DNA of 64,000 bases from Cacajao melanocephalus (GCA_963573385.1 CAUYLG010008956.1:16774-80773); one strand, 5' to 3'; counted from the first letter of the stretch, positions 40,861 to 54,813 are shown. Program-made: numbers and translations. Notes: a model not told the origin generated them from the letters alone.

Positions 40861-41558
40861 TTAACTTCACCCCAAATGCCTCTAAATAATAGGAATTTTA
40901 TCAAACATGAAGCAGTCGGGAAAGTAGCTTCCAGTCTGTAACCCAAAGGAGTTCTCAGATCTTTTAAAAACTCAGAGTTACTTAAAATATTTAGTCAATT
41001 AAAAAGTTAATCAAAAAAAAGATTGCAGGTTAAAGGAAAATGAAATTAAAATAAGTGGTAAGTAATGAAACCCGATTGTACAACATAATATGTCAAAAAT
41101 AGTTCTTAAAAGAAGTTATAAAAAGTACTAATATCCTTAGTAGAAAGGCTATGATCCTTTATTTGGTAGGGGAGAAGAGGAAAAGGGAAAAGTCCAGACA
41201 TATCTTTAGACTGTTCTATTCTCTATGGTGATAGAGAAAATAGGATTAAGTGGTTTAAAAATATGCAGGTAATTGCTAAAAAAAAAAAAAAAAAAAGTTG
41301 AGACTACATATTACTTCTGAATAACCAAAAAAAACAGAAAAAAGATATAAGAAAGCTTTGATCCCTAGAAGGCCAAGGGAGCAGCAATAAATCACAAAAT
41401 AAAATGACGCAGAAAGATCAAATACTGTATATCAAATTTGTTCAACTTCTTAAAAAATAAAGACCCTCAAATTTAATAGAAAACCAAAGTCAATGTGATT
41501 ACCAGAGACCCACCTAAACAAAGTGACACAGAAAAGGTAAAAATAAGAAACAAACATT

Positions 41559-42154
41559 GTGGTAGGCAGAATGTTACAATGGGCCTGAGGTTCTACCTAT
41601 CCAACCCTCTAACCTGGCGTGTGTATGTGCCTTATGTAATTCTCCTGGAATATGCAGTGTGATGTGATGCAGTGGACTTGGAGAAAGGAGAATTATCCAG
41701 ATGGGCCTGACCTAATCACAGAAGCCCTTTAAGAACAGAGTTTTCTCTGACTGCTAGGAAGGGAATGTCAGAGAGAGAGAAATGTGAGAGGTTATTGACT
41801 CTGGGGGGTTCTCCAGTGCTAAGACGGAGGAGCCACATGTCCAGGATCTCAGAACAGTCTCCAGCCGACAGCTGGAAGACAGCAGGGACCTCAGTCTTAC
41901 TACTGTAAGGAAATGCGCTCTGCCAACAACCTGATGGAGTTTGGAAGCAGATCTTTCCCTAGTTGGGCCTCCCACAGGAGGACACAACTAAGCCACACCT
42001 TCCTTTCAGCCTTATGAGAGCCTGAGCACATGACCCAGCCAAAATGTGCCAGGCTTCTGACCCGTGGAACCTGTGGGTTAGTCAATTCAGTGGCAAATTG
42101 GTATTGTCACTGGGTTTCTGGTGATTTGTTATATCACAAGAGAAAACTAATACA
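41559..42154 (+). mobile_element. MLT1-type MaLR solo LTR
   Basis: 'ggtaggcagaatgttacaat' near the start, 'gatgggcctgacctaatcac', then 'agttttctctgactgctag', and the end 'agagaaaactaatacag' follow the MLT1 consensus order. About 595 bp, longer than most MLT1 copies. Confidence 0.75.
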
Positions 42155-42847
42155 GATATATCACCCACTAGTAAATTCTAAACAAGAAGGTTGGGGTGGT
42201 GCTATTAATGCCAAAAAAGTTGGAACTCACTAAAGGCAAAAAGCGTTAAGTGGAACAAAGTAGGAATTTTAATTTTAAAACGAACAACTTATAAGTATAT
42301 AAAAGTAAACAAATATTATATGGTTAAGATAGCCTTAGATTCAGCTTTTAATATAACAGTTTTAATACTAAGAGAAATAGACAGATGCTCAGCTAGAGAT
42401 AATAGAATATTTGCAACAGTGCAACAGGTCAAACAGACAAAAAGCAAATGGGATTGTGGTGATATTTTAGGATAAGATTAAGCACAGCAGTCATTGAACT
42501 AGGGATTTAAATGTTGGGAAATGAAAAGAGTACTAAGAGAGAACTTGGGATAATAAAAGAAAGAAATCAAGAAACACAAAAGCAGAAATTAACAATTTAA
42601 AGAAAAAGTGTAGAATTAACAAGTTAAAATTCAGCTAGCTTGTTTCCTGAAAAAAAAAAAAAGAATAAAATTCAAAAATGGAATAAAAATGAATAAAATA
42701 CACACAAAAAAAGAACCCTCCCAATAAGACTGTTCAAGGAAAGAAAGAGAAAAGAACAACTTCAGAACATCAGGAATAAGAAGGGAAATATAAGCACTGG
42801 TACAAAGAAGATTAACATTTACAAGAGAAAGCTAGTCTAAATTCTTG

Positions 42848-43164
<317 letters not shown>

Positions 43165-43170
<6 letters not shown>

Positions 43171-43315
43171 AATCAGTGACTGTCCGCAACAATCACTTTC
43201 AGAGGTTCAAGAAAATGCTCTCAAAGATTTTGATTTCACTGGCCTGGACAGCAAGACTTTTTGAAGACTACCAAGATGACAGTAATGTAAAGCCAGAATT
43301 GAGAATCACTGCTCT
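43165..43315. mobile_element. Second MER5-like hAT relic (weak)
   Basis: 'aatcagtgactgtccgcaac' and 'gaattgagaatcactgctc' resemble the two ends of a MER5/MER58-type element. Diverged. Confidence 0.4.
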
Positions 43316-43639
43316 AAATTATCCTATGCGGATAAATTTTAAAATCTCAATGTAATAAATGACTTTTCAAAAAAATACAAATTTTCTGGGGAGAGGGGTA
43401 ATTAAGTTAAACTGTGATACATCATTTGAAAAAACCACTGGTAACAGAACAACTTAAAAATGTGTCAAATAGCCTCCTAAAAGACAATGGAGTCCTCTGG
43501 CTCCAGTGCATTCTTTCTGGAAGGAACATAACCTTCATCCTGGGACATACAAAATTTTTAAAGAGATAGTTTTTATTGTTAGTAATTTATATTTTAAAAT
43601 TACTAATCACTTAAGGAAATAAAGCAATGTAAGCGAAAG

Positions 43640-44340
43640 CCAGAGGCAGCAGAACCAGGACTGTAAAATATATAGCCACTAGAATCAACAGCTACAGAGT
43701 AATAAGAAAATGCTTGCTGTGTTAAAGAAGTCAGGCAAATATGAAAATATGAATAAAGAACAAGCAAATTTAAAAACATAAAGAACTCATTAAAATAAGT
43801 AATAATTTAAATAAAAACCTAACAAGTATGTTACATAGCAGATTAAATATTGCTGAAGATTAAACACTGTAAGATGAATTTTTAAAAATCCAGAATTAAG
43901 TGAGAAACAGAGATGATAATATGAAAGGGAGGTTAAGAGTTAAAGAGGATTGAGTGAGTAAGGCTAGCCAGAGTTCTAGAAGGAAAAAAATAAAGAATGG
44001 ATGAGAGCAATATTTGAAGAGATACTGGTTGAGAATTTCTAACAGTTGATGAAAGGCTCTGATCAAGATTTTCATGAAGAAATTTCTAAGCAGGATAATA
44101 AAAATAAATCTACATCTAGACTAGTCTTAGTGAAGCTGTGGAACACCAAAGACAAACAGAAGGTCTCAAAAGCAGCTAGAAAAAAAATTGCTTCAAAGGA
44201 GTAACAACCAGATGGATACTTGATTGTTAGCAACAGAGCAATAATACCTTATGTATGCTCAGAGGTATTTTCAAGTAACGTGTAGGCTTTAGCGATGGAT
44301 TGGGTATGAGATCATGAAAGAAGCATGTCAAGAATATCCA
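43640..44340 (+). mobile_element. L1M 5'-side fragment
   Basis: Phrases of the L1M 5' UTR/ORF1 side: 'gagatactggttgagaattt', 'ctaagcaggataataaaaat', 'gaacaccaaagacaaacaga', 'agcagctagaaaaaaaattg'. It lies downstream of ORF2-type L1M sequence, so it is a separate fragment. Confidence 0.55.
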
Positions 44341-46480
44341 TCAAGTTCTGGAATACAAAAGATGACTTCATTGAAATTCAAAAATACTGAAAGAGATCCA
44401 AGCTTGAGGGAGAAGTTTATGAATTTGCTTTGGACAAGTTAAGTTTGAGGTGCTTTTTAGACATCTAAAAGAAGATGAGGTTCCTTTTCCACGCCATCAT
44501 CTAGCTCACAGTTTCTAGCTTGTGTAAAAGCATATTACAAGAAACTTGGTCAAATGTCTTGCTGAATTGGACTCAATACTCCATCTGTATCAATCCCTTG
44601 TCTATAATAAATGAAGTTTGGTGTAAATTGATTTTAAGTTGTAACTCAGCCACTTACTGGGTGATTTTGAACATAATATACTCAATGTTGAAGTGCCTCA
44701 ATTTTTTCATCTATATCATGGTAATAAAATTATATATTAATAGGTTATTGAGGTGTCATGAGGAATAAAAAGAAAGAAATCTTAGAAACATTTGCTACAT
44801 AAAATGTCACACAAATCATTATCTGTCAGTGATTTCTAACTTCTCAGAATCTTTTTCCCTTCAAGTGCTCATTCATCACCTGTTTCATTAACTGTCTTTC
44901 CAGAATTTTATTGGCATTGATTTTAAGCAGAACCCGCTTTTCTCTTTTGAAATGTGGAATGACATTGATCTGACTTTCAGCTCTTAGAGCCTATCCTCAG
45001 ATGGTTTGCTATCATATTTGGTAGTTATTTCTGGGCCCTGGGTATGATTTGACTCAATTGGCAACTTGAAGTCAGTATAAAGCACCTGTGTGCTTTTTTG
45101 TTTTAATTTTATCTATCTCTTGTCTTGGGTTCCAGTTTCTTATTTTAACTGGAAAATAGTCTCTTCCACAGAGAAGGTGGAAGAAAAAAGATGTTGAAGA
45201 GGTCTGATTTTTCCACTAGCATCTGTTATCTAGCATTATACCATCTGCCCCAAGCAATGTTGTTTCTTATTTGTATTGCCCTGGAACATAATTTCAGAGA
45301 GCATTTAGTTTGAATGTCTTTTATAATTATGAGCTTTTCTGTATATGTTCTTATAGATCTCTGCCATTTAATTTTTTTGTCTTTAGGATATGCTTTTGAA
45401 AAATATGAATTCTTCCATCTTTAGTTCATGCTTTTCACTACATATATAGCCTCATTAGAGGACAGTACTTTGCACATGACAGCCATTCCATGTTTGTATG
45501 TTTATAAGAATGATTGCACAGATGAATGAAACAGAATTTTCCATATAGCCATACTGGTGACTTAAGATGTCTTTCCTTTTCCCTTTTATTAAGGTCATTC
45601 ACAATTATATTATTAATTGCTTTTCATTTATACATTCTATTCCTTTTGAAGTTGTATTCCATCATGAATTTGACCTTTTGATAATGCATACATTTTTTCA
45701 TATTTTAGAAAAATATGCTTTCCTGAAATCTTTTCTCCATCTGATTATGCCCAGCTTTTCATTCCTTCAGTGTTATAAATTCTGAGATGATCGCTTTCTC
45801 TAAAGTCTCTGTCACTTCAGTGTCAAAGTGACTTTTTTATTTTTGGTGTCTGATCTTGTGGGGACAGCTAGGATGACTGGGTCTCTCTTTCCATTTGTTC
45901 TTTTATCCTGAGCTTCTTCACAATGTGATGGCCTTTGGATTCCAAGAAGAACATGAGTAGAAGCTGCAAGGACTGTTGAGGTCAAGGCTCAAGGTTAGGC
46001 TGATAGACTCCAACTCGATAAGGGGTGCTACAAAGAGCTGGTAGCCACATTTAACTTATAACATATGCTATTTATCATTCATTTTCATGTACTTTTTCAG
46101 TAGTTGTTGATTGTACTGTGCTATGTGATCTAGAAACCTAAGATAAGTAAGAGCAGTGGAATCATCAACATTTTAGCACTCTTTTATTTTCAATTATACC
46201 TTTTTGTATTTAGGTTTAGTGCTCTTAGCAGAAATCCTCCTTCTGCCAGTCGTTTGGCACAGAGAAACTGGTTATTAGTGATAAACTCAGTTAATATATT
46301 TTGGAAACAATGACTGAGAAACAGTGGCCATATGGGTCCCTTGTCTTCAGGAGACAGAACAACAAAGTAGTTTTGTCGCAGATAAGCTAATTACACCTGC
46401 CACTGGTTTAGATAACTATTCTAATTTTGTTTGACTTACTAATTTTCAAACCTTGATGTGATGTCAGTGTATTAAAATAA
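44341..46480. other. Mostly unique sequence
   Basis: A MIR core is at about 44635-44770 ('cagccacttactgggtgat', 'gtgtcatgaggaataaaa'). An old repeat of LTR/MER type may lie at 45860-46060. No gene recognised. Confidence 0.35.
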
Positions 46481-46487
46481 AACTCAA

Positions 46488-46511
46488 CCCCCCCCCCCCA
46501 CCCGCCGCCGG
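46488..46511. repeat. C12 tract with CCG units
   Basis: Twelve C followed by A, CCC and GCCGCCGG, in an otherwise AT-rich region. The opposite strand has four G runs and could form a G-quadruplex. Likely a variable-length tract. Confidence 0.8.
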
Positions 46512-46529
46512 CTTTTGCTCCATGGATGA

Positions 46530-46715
46530 TCTAGAACAGAGATTCCTGATCCTGACTGGACATTGAAACCTGCTAGAGAGCTTTGAAAAAACTACACTGT
46601 CCCAAGATTGTAATGTAGTTGGGTGGGTTAAGGGGAAGGAGATTGGTGGAATTCAGTTGGGAGTATTATTTTTCAAGCTTCCAAGTAAATCTAAAATGCA
46701 TTCAAAATAGAGAAG
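46530..46715. mobile_element. MER5/MER58-like hAT relic (weak)
   Basis: 'cagagattcctgatcctgac' and 'tagagagctttgaaaaaac' resemble the left part of a MER5-type element; the right part is very diverged. Confidence 0.35.
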
Positions 46716-46727
46716 CACTACTTTAAA

Positions 46728-47057
46728 CAGGGGTTTGAAATTTTTTTCTGTAAAGGGCCAGAAAGTAAATATCACAGACATTGCAAATCATGAGCTTTCT
46801 ATTGGAAGTACTCAACTTTGCAGGACAAAAGCAGCCATAAGTCTTAGGTAAACTAATGAGCATGGCTATGTTTCAATAAACTTTGTTCATAAACATTAAA
46901 TTTGAGTTTTACATATGTAATTTTCATATTACGAAATACTATTCTTTTGGGTTTTTTTCCCCAGCCATTAAAATATAAAATGATTCCCAGCTAATGGCCC
47001 ATACAAAAACAGGTGATGAGCCTGATTTGGCCCACAGGGATAGTTTGCTGACCCCTA
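46728..47057 (+). mobile_element. MER20-related hAT element, long form
   Basis: Starts 'caggggtttgaaatt' and ends 'gctgacccctattc', with 'tgtaaagggccagaaagtaa' and 'tttggcccacaggg' inside. It has the MER20-type ends with about 110 extra internal bases, so MER20B or a related family. Confidence 0.7.
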
Positions 47058-47174
47058 TTCTAGACAACTCTGACTAAAGTTCTCTCTACTTTCACTAAAA
47101 TGTTTCTCTCATAGACAGGGAAGAGGTTTTCATCATCTTTAAAAAACTGTCACTTTTCAGTCACTATGATCTTT

Positions 47175-48090
47175 TTCTTTGTAAACAGCTTTATTATGGT
47201 ACAATGTACATGCCATAGATTTAACCTATTTTAAGTGTACAATTCTATGATTTCTAATAAATCATTACCACAGTCAGATTTAGAATACTTTCACTATCCT
47301 TCCCACCCTGGCCCCAGGTCTCCACTACTCTGCCTCTTTTCTCTGTAGATTTGCCTTATCTGGACATTTCATATGTATATGATATAATACATCATCTTTT
47401 GCCCATGGCTTCTTTCATTTAACATACTGTTTTTTAGTTTATCCATGTTGTAGCATGCATGAGTCATTTATTCCCTTTCATTGCCACATAGTATTCTGTT
47501 GTATGGATATACCTCATTTTGCTTATCCATTTACTCAATGGATTGTTTTCACTCCCTATCTATTATTGAATAATGCTGCTGTGAAGAAATTCCTTTCCAT
47601 TCCATTTGTTGAGAATTTTTATCATGAAAGCGTGTAGGATTTTGTGACATGCTTTTTTGTGTGTGTGTTAAAATGATGATGTGGTTTTTACCCTTTTTTC
47701 ACTAATATGGTATATTACATCAATTAGTTTTTAAATGTTACAAATCTCACTTAATCATGGTGTATAATTTGTGTGTGTTTCTGGATTTGTTTTGTAATAT
47801 TTTTAGAGATTTTGTGTCTATATTCCTGACAGTCTCTAATTTTCTTTAATTGTGACATCTTTGTTTAGCTTTATATCAGGCTAATATTGCCTCATAGAAT
47901 GAAGTAGGAAGTGTTTTTTCCTAAACTCTGTTTCCTCAATAAGGAAACAGAAGGATTGTGAAGGATTGGTAGTAATGAACTTCCCCCCTCTTAGTTTATC
48001 TTGGAGTGCCTTTGTTTTGCCCTCATTTTTGAAAGACAGTTTTGCTGGAGAGTAAATATTGGTTGATAGGAAAGCGAGAATAGCTAGGAA
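47175..48090 (-). mobile_element. L1M composite, minus strand, with internal gap
   Basis: 47175-47590 is reversed L1M 3' UTR/ORF2 end. At about 47595 it jumps to reversed ORF2 RT sequence ('atttttatcatgaaagcgtg', 'catcaattagtttttaaatg', 'ggctaatattgcctcatag'). From about 47990 it resembles the reversed 5'-side ('ttatcttggagtgcctttg'). The intervening L1 segments are missing. Similarity may continue to about 48440 (L1M or HAL1). Confidence 0.6.
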
Positions 48091-48440
48091 CTTTGCAGTT
48101 GCCACTGAGTATGTGTGCAGCCTCCCACGTAAGTACAGCCTCCCAGACCACCAGGGATATATAGGAGCTTATCAGGGTTCATACAGCTGTCTCATTGCCT
48201 AGATCTCCTTGTTAAATTTCTGGCTTGTCTGCATGTTAGTTAGTTGTCCCCAATAGGATCACAGCTTCATTGTCTTCCCCCATTCTTTTGCCTCTGGAAT
48301 TGCTGCTGTTTCTGATAATGCCCTGGGGCGTGAGGTTTTGCTGTGCTCTGTTCCAAATCAATCTGGGTTCCTTTGTAGCAAAAACTGCAGGTTTTCATGG
48401 CTTGTCTCACTCTGGTAGAACTACCAGCTAGCAGGTATTG

Positions 48441-51110
48441 GGGAAGTGTTGGAGGTGATAAGGTAATAGGAGCAGTCCCAAGCTAAAATGCCACAGACTT
48501 CCACTGAGGTTCAATCATTTTACTTGAATAAATGCTTCTCAACTTGTTACGTGCCTTTGGTCTGTTTCCAGGGTCCTGAAATAGTTGTTTTTGACAATTT
48601 TTTCTAGTTTTAAAAATCATTGCTTTTTGGAGAAAATTTGCAGAGTATTTTGCACTGCCCTTTCAGATATCCCACATTACAGTGTTTTTAATTCCTTGAT
48701 TAATGCTTTCATTGTTAGGCAACTTACGGAAAACCAACTCTTTTTCGGTTGCTGTCAACAAAATCTGTAGCAGGTTTATCAGCTTAAGAAAACCTACTGG
48801 ATTTTAGTTTATAATACTTAAAAGCAACACTAAAACAGCAAATGGATTGTATAGAAGAATGAAAGTTTTCAGTATTAATTCAGTATAATTAAATGTTGTA
48901 TAATATAGGTTGAATAACTGAGAGCAGAGTTCAATAGATTCATATCTGAAATAGGTTTTCTTCTGAATGGCAGTGCTCCCATCTAGCACCATGGTGTCAG
49001 TGGTTCTTTATCAACTTAGTGCCCCCTATGTGAGCAGACTGAAGTGAGCACTTGTAATATCAGGTACAAAACAGGTAGGAAAATGACTTTGTTATGTATA
49101 GCAGACAAAGAAGGAACTGGCATCAGCTTCCTGAACCTTCATGCAGCTCCCATTCCTAGTCTTAAGGAAGGCCTTTCTCTTGGTCCTGGCTTATCGATAG
49201 CCTGGGAATGAGTAGGATCAGCAGTAGATGTGACAGTGACTTGTTGCTCCAGTCCCCATCACTGGCTTAGGGAACATCATAAGAGCCAGTGCGTTTGGGT
49301 CTTAGAAATACGTGAGCAGTGAAACCCACTAGTCCCACCTCTTGCATTCAGTTCAGTCTGTTTATCGTGACACTCTTTTCCCCCTATTCTTTCCTGCACC
49401 TCCCCAGAGGCCATTATATCCAAAGTGGGAATCAATTCTAACTGAGCATTTATTCCTGAGACTTCCTTGTAAAAAGTATGAGTCCTATTAATAACAAAAT
49501 TATTTAATTTTACTTAGGGAGGCAGAGTTTAATAATAGCATGCAGTCAACTTTTTGCTAATGATTATGAGTGTTTTTTTCCTTTTTTTCCCCTAATCATA
49601 GGGAAAAACGTAGTTCATTAGCAAGTTGACCTGCTCTCTTGTTTTCATTCACCAAACAGAACTCTAAAGAATTCATACAACTTTGCAGAGGAACAATATT
49701 AAGACAGCACTATTTCTATAGTTAAACTAGCATGACTAGCTTGTAAATCAAAGCAATGCTATTGGCACCACATATATGTGTTGTGTATTTCTTTTGGCAA
49801 AGTCACAACTTTAAAGAATTGACATTTTGGATCACGATGTGGTAGTTTAGCCATAACAGGTTACTAATGAGGGAATCAAGACAGAGGCAGATATTTCCTT
49901 AAATGTGAGCTTACATAAGCCACTTTAGTCGGTTCTGGTTTTAAACAATTGCATTTTTTAGGGAGCAAGTTGTACACTGGATCTGCCTTCTGAAAATCAA
50001 TGCCTCCCCCTCATAAGCGGTATGCTGTGCAGACAGGAACCTCATGGTGAGAAAAAGTGTAACTTTGATTGTTGCTGCTCTTTTAATGTCATGCTAAGTG
50101 GAATGTCACTTCGCAATCTCTCAACCGCAGCAGTTTCCTCTTCTCATTCATTTCTAAGATACAAGTATTTCCCTAACTACTGTTTGAATCCAAAATGTTT
50201 ATTTGGCAGACTGGTGCAAGTTGAATTCTGAAAGGAAATCTAGTTTTAAAAATGTCTTAGAACATTATGTTCAGGGTTAAAGTCAAGGACCATATTTCCC
50301 ACACATGTTGTTTTCCAGGCAATTTTCCTTGAATTTTTTGCAGAAGAAGCCAGGATGGTGCTTATAGATGGAAGGGAAATGGTAACAGCAGACCCAGAGA
50401 GCAAAGAGATCCACACCCATTTCCCTGATTATTACTTTATTTATTTATACTTCCTTCTTACTTCAGAAAGGATTTGAGGTAGCTTACTGATGTAACCACA
50501 GTTCTGCTAGAAGAGATAAGGCCAAAGGAAGGAAGAGATCAACCCACGTTACTCTAAACTGAATCACTTACAGTCCCCACCGTTTGCAAATCCCATTTTC
50601 CTCTCATGTTCTGGGAGTCCAACCAGGAAAGGAATGTGTTGAGTCTGGATTGTTGAGGCCCAAGAGTAAGGCACTGAGTTTGAAGGACAGTATCAGCCAC
50701 ACTGCCCTTCCTTCCTGACCTCGCTCTCTGGAAGACCCCAGATTTGGATTTTGAAATAACCCATTTCTAGTTGAGATCTCTAATGTCAGAAGACCACAAA
50801 ACTTCATCTTTTAGTCCTATTTCGTTATGTCTACTCTTGAAATTAGCTCCCTCAACATGATACATTTTCCTATTTTGCTTTCAGATATCTGCTTCTCATT
50901 CTAGCATCAGCCACATGTCTTACATTAGGACCTTTAAGTCAACAAGTAGGAGATTAAAGGGAATTAAAGGCAAGCATTTCAGGTAGGCCCAGGGAATAAG
51001 GGCATTAGGTGGCAGGTTAGCTGGATGGTGCAGCAGGGTTAAAATTATCCTTCTGTAATTCTGTTTCATGAACAGAAGATGAATGGACTTTCTTAAAATA
51101 TTTTACAAGG
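48441..51110. other. Repeat-poor unique sequence
   Basis: I see no interspersed repeat I can name and no supported gene. Short open frames such as 50022-50231 lack homology and splice context. Confidence 0.35.
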
Positions 51111-51114
51111 CCAG

Positions 51115-51385
51115 TTAAGAGCAGCATGGTACAGCATGGTAATTGACCCTCTTGTCTAATTAATTCATCTGGGTCCAAACTGGAGATGAGCCATTTTTTA
51201 GCTGTATGACCTTGAACAAGCGGCTTAACTTCTCAGAGCCTGTTTGCCCATCTGTAGGATGGTTATAACAATACCACCTATCTCCAGATTGTTATGAAGG
51301 TCAAGTAAAATTATGCACATAAAAATTCAGGCATCACCTGACACATGGTAATCCCTCAGCAAATGTCAGTGGTTATTGTGTCTAA
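51115..51385 (+). mobile_element. MIR SINE, near full length
   Basis: 'ctgtatgaccttgaacaag', 'acttctcagagcctgtttgc', 'catctgtaggatggttataa', 'attgttatgaaggtcaagta' and 'cctgacacatggtaatccct' follow the MIR consensus in order. Confidence 0.8.
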
Positions 51386-54300
51386 ACCCCTCAACCTGTT
51401 GTCACTGTAACTCTGCAACTTCATTGTTTAAGGAACTGAGTGACTATTAGGAGGAATTAAATTCCCTGTCAATCTGCTGGGAAATAATTTGCAGATAGAA
51501 AAGGACCCCAAAGCACTAATGGCTACATGTTCCCTGGGCTACGGTTTTTTGACTTGTTCAATGAACAGATGGGAATTGAGGATCTGTAAAGTTCATTCTC
51601 ATGTGAAAATTCTCTCTGAGTGAAAGGATGCTTCTTTACTTGTCCAGAGATAAACACATTTCCTCTGAGAAGGGCCTCAATTGCATTGCAAAATGAAGAG
51701 ATTCAAGGGCTATAGTGCAGTTACTTCTACAGAAGACATTAGCCCATAGCGTCCTTCCACCCAGGGCTTTCCAATCTTTGGATGAGGGAGTAAAGGCATC
51801 CCTAGGTCTTGGAGAATCAGGGCCTCATGTTTGAGAGCACTAAGTCACTGAGTGTGGCTGTGACTTAGAATCACATGTAGGAAGGTGAAAGAAAATCTGC
51901 CAGCCCATTCTTGGCCAAGAGGCTAGATTTGGAAGCCAAGATTTACTTGACTTGCAAACAGTTTCTGTGTTAGAGTGGTAGAATTATGGGTGATTGATTT
52001 TTTTCAATTCAGTTTTGTATTTTCAAGTTCTCATACATCAGTATTATGAGAGAACATACACATAACACAAAGCAACAGTAAATTAATAAAATTATGTGCA
52101 AATAATTGAGTAAGCTCATGTATGAGAAGAGCCTCATATCATCTAGATGTTATAGAAATGTAAACAGAAAAGGCACACACTGTGGATTACAAAGGGTCTG
52201 GATTTGAATCAGATATCAGCACTTTCCAGGTGACCCAATGTCAGGGCATATGTTCTCGTTTTCTGTAAAATGGGGAATGCTTACCTGATTTAGCAGCTGT
52301 GCAGATTAAATGAGACGTCGTGAGTGAACAGCCTGGCAAGGTCAGTTTCTGTTTCTTCTCCCTGTCGGGGGAGTATTTGATGGTGTGAGAAATGAGCTGT
52401 GAACAATTCATCAAGACTGATATTTAAAGTGAGGATAACTCACTTTGTTGTCAGTTAAGCTTATCCCCTTTTTTCTCATCCATCCATCATGTTATTTATT
52501 TATACATACATGCATGCATTCATTCACTTATTACTTTATCCCTGTTATATTGCATGTCCTATAGTGTACAAGATGCTATTGATGCAGAGATGAATGAAAT
52601 AGGTGACTTTGTTTGGAACTTGTGAATTCATATGCAAATACAGGGATGCCCCCCTGCTCCTTAAGCACTATCTTGTGTGTTGGCATTTAAACATAAAAAC
52701 ATGATCATAGTAAAAACATAAAGATTAGTCCTTGAATTAAAGATACTAGAAGTTTGATGTTCTATGTGTCCAAAGTTGACAATATTTATGTGTATATGAA
52801 CATGTGTATATTTATATTTCTAATAATCATATATCTGTATTAAAAGTAAAAGCAGTATTTTTTCATGTGATTCCTCTCATCTACTCATTTTTGCAGCTTA
52901 TTTTACTAATATAGTGACATATTGATATTATATATTAGAAATCTACATTTGCAAAGATCAGCTAAGTTTATGTTTAAGATTGAGAGTAGTCTGGAAGGAT
53001 TGTGTCTAGGCAATTACATTTTTATTCTTAATTTTAAAACTGAGTATTAAAATAGTTCACTGTCTTCTATTTTCTGTATACTATCTGGGGCAGTATGTGG
53101 TGGTGAGTGACTTAATATTTTAGATTTCTTCTTTAGCTGTACATTTAAATTCCTTTCTTCTTTTAGTGCCTGAAATTTCACCCAAGAATGTCACCTGATG
53201 CATTTAAAGTGGGAAAATATTCATTTTCATCTTCTTTAGCTTTCTTTTCTTTGATTAATTTCTAGCTCTTAATTACTATTATGAGCAACATGGATTCTAT
53301 TTTGTTTCACTTCAGAAAAAAAACTTTGCTTTCTACTATTTCCGAAGTATTATAAGCAGTATGAAGAGTTTTAAGTGGTATGCCTGATACTATAGCAGGT
53401 AAAGAATTGCTGGCATGAGTTTCAAACCAAGAGACAGTAAGATGTTGTGCAGTGGACCATTGATAAAGAGGTGGCAGCATGGGGCTCCTCACAATTGTGT
53501 TAGTTATTAGAGCCTGAACGTGAGAAGAAATCACTTCTCTGCTCTCTACGAGTCTTTTCTATCCGTTATTAGGTTACTATAGATAAATTCTTAACACCTA
53601 TCCAAGGTCTTGATTCTTCTCTTTCAAAACTGGGTGCAAGTTGATTTTTGTTCATGACATAGTCTTGTTTTGATGTTAAACTCGTTGCAGAATCAGTCTG
53701 AGGTCTGGCTGCAGTGTTGTTTATAAAATTCTTGCTTCAGGATCAGGCTGCAAGTAAAAACATCATTTAGAAGAGCTTTTGGCCCTTCACAAAATTGTCA
53801 TGAACCTTTGAAGAAGAACTTGGAATTATATACTGCTTTGGAGAATACTGCAGTAGAATTTCATGATTGTTTTTATGTGCCATGACAATTTTTGAAGATG
53901 CTTTTTTTCTTATAATCTTCATTTAATATGTGTATTCATCTGATCATTATAACTGCTCAGAGAATCATTGGAAGTATAAATATCTTGGGTCATTTTGATA
54001 CAGACATTTTCTAGTTGTGAAAGGAAAAGGGACAGGTATGATTAATAGTTAGATAAAGTATTTAATATGCAAGTATAGAGCAGTAATAATTCTTTATAAT
54101 TTTTTCTCCATGTCTTTCCATGAATTTTCTAAGTGAACATGTTACATGTTAAATTGATTATGACCCAATTGGATTTTACCTTCTTTATGTACCTATCTGT
54201 AGATCCCCAAAGCCTCCAAGTATACTGATTTGGATGATTTTATATACGTTCCTTAAGACCATTTTCTGGTAGCAGTATAACTCTGAATTGCATTGAAGGA

Positions 54301-54494
54301 AAAAGTAAACCATTTTGTAGAACTAAGTGTGATTTTTCTCAATTTAAACTCTACATTCTCCCTATTTGGAGCTACTTAATGATTTGCTGTGTCATTTCCA
54401 CTCCTGAGTCAGTATAGCTTTATTTTTTACTTAATTATTGCAATTAAGAATATATTTAAAATCTCAACTCTTTGATCTTCCTAGTAGATATTTT
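51386..54494. other. Repeat-poor unique sequence with a MIR
   Basis: A MIR lies at about 52170-52340 ('ggatttgaatcagatatcag', 'ctgtaaaatggggaatgctt', 'agattaaatgagacgtcgtg'). A weak L2/MIR3-like piece with TACA/TGCA repeats lies at 52490-52620. Nothing else is supported. Confidence 0.4.
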
Positions 54495-54813
54495 TATTGG
54501 TCAATGTCAAACAGATAGAGAACCTGTAGGAGATATGTATTAGGAGATTTATTGTGAAGAATTGGCTTATGTAATTTTGGGGACTGACTAGGCTTGGCCA
54601 TAATCCGTGAGGCAGGTTGTCAGGAAGGGTAGATTGGAACCCTCAGGCATGAACTTCCACTGACTTAATCAGGCTTGTTCAGATTATCCAGGATAAGTCC
54701 TCTTACTTAAAAATCAACTGATTTTTGGTTTTAGTCATACCCACAAAATAGCTTCACAGCCACACCTAGATTAATGAATACCTGGCCAAGTTCACACATA
54801 AAATTGACAATCA
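54495..54813 (-). mobile_element. MaLR-like LTR, minus strand
   Basis: On the minus strand: start near TGATTGTCAATTTTATGTGT, 'ttaagtaagaggacttatcc' inside, 'cataagccaattcttcaca' followed by AATAAA, then 'ggttctctatctgtttgac'. This order matches an LTR repeat common in primate DNA; I am not certain of its family name. Confidence 0.55.

Noticed and set aside
43579..43606. 10-bp AT-only inverted repeat
   Set aside because: Short, all AT-rich words are expected by chance in this composition.
52490..52540. Spaced short repeats that might suggest an array
   Set aside because: Simple TACA/TGCA/TTCA microsatellite-like sequence; no CRISPR-type spacing, and the window is primate DNA.
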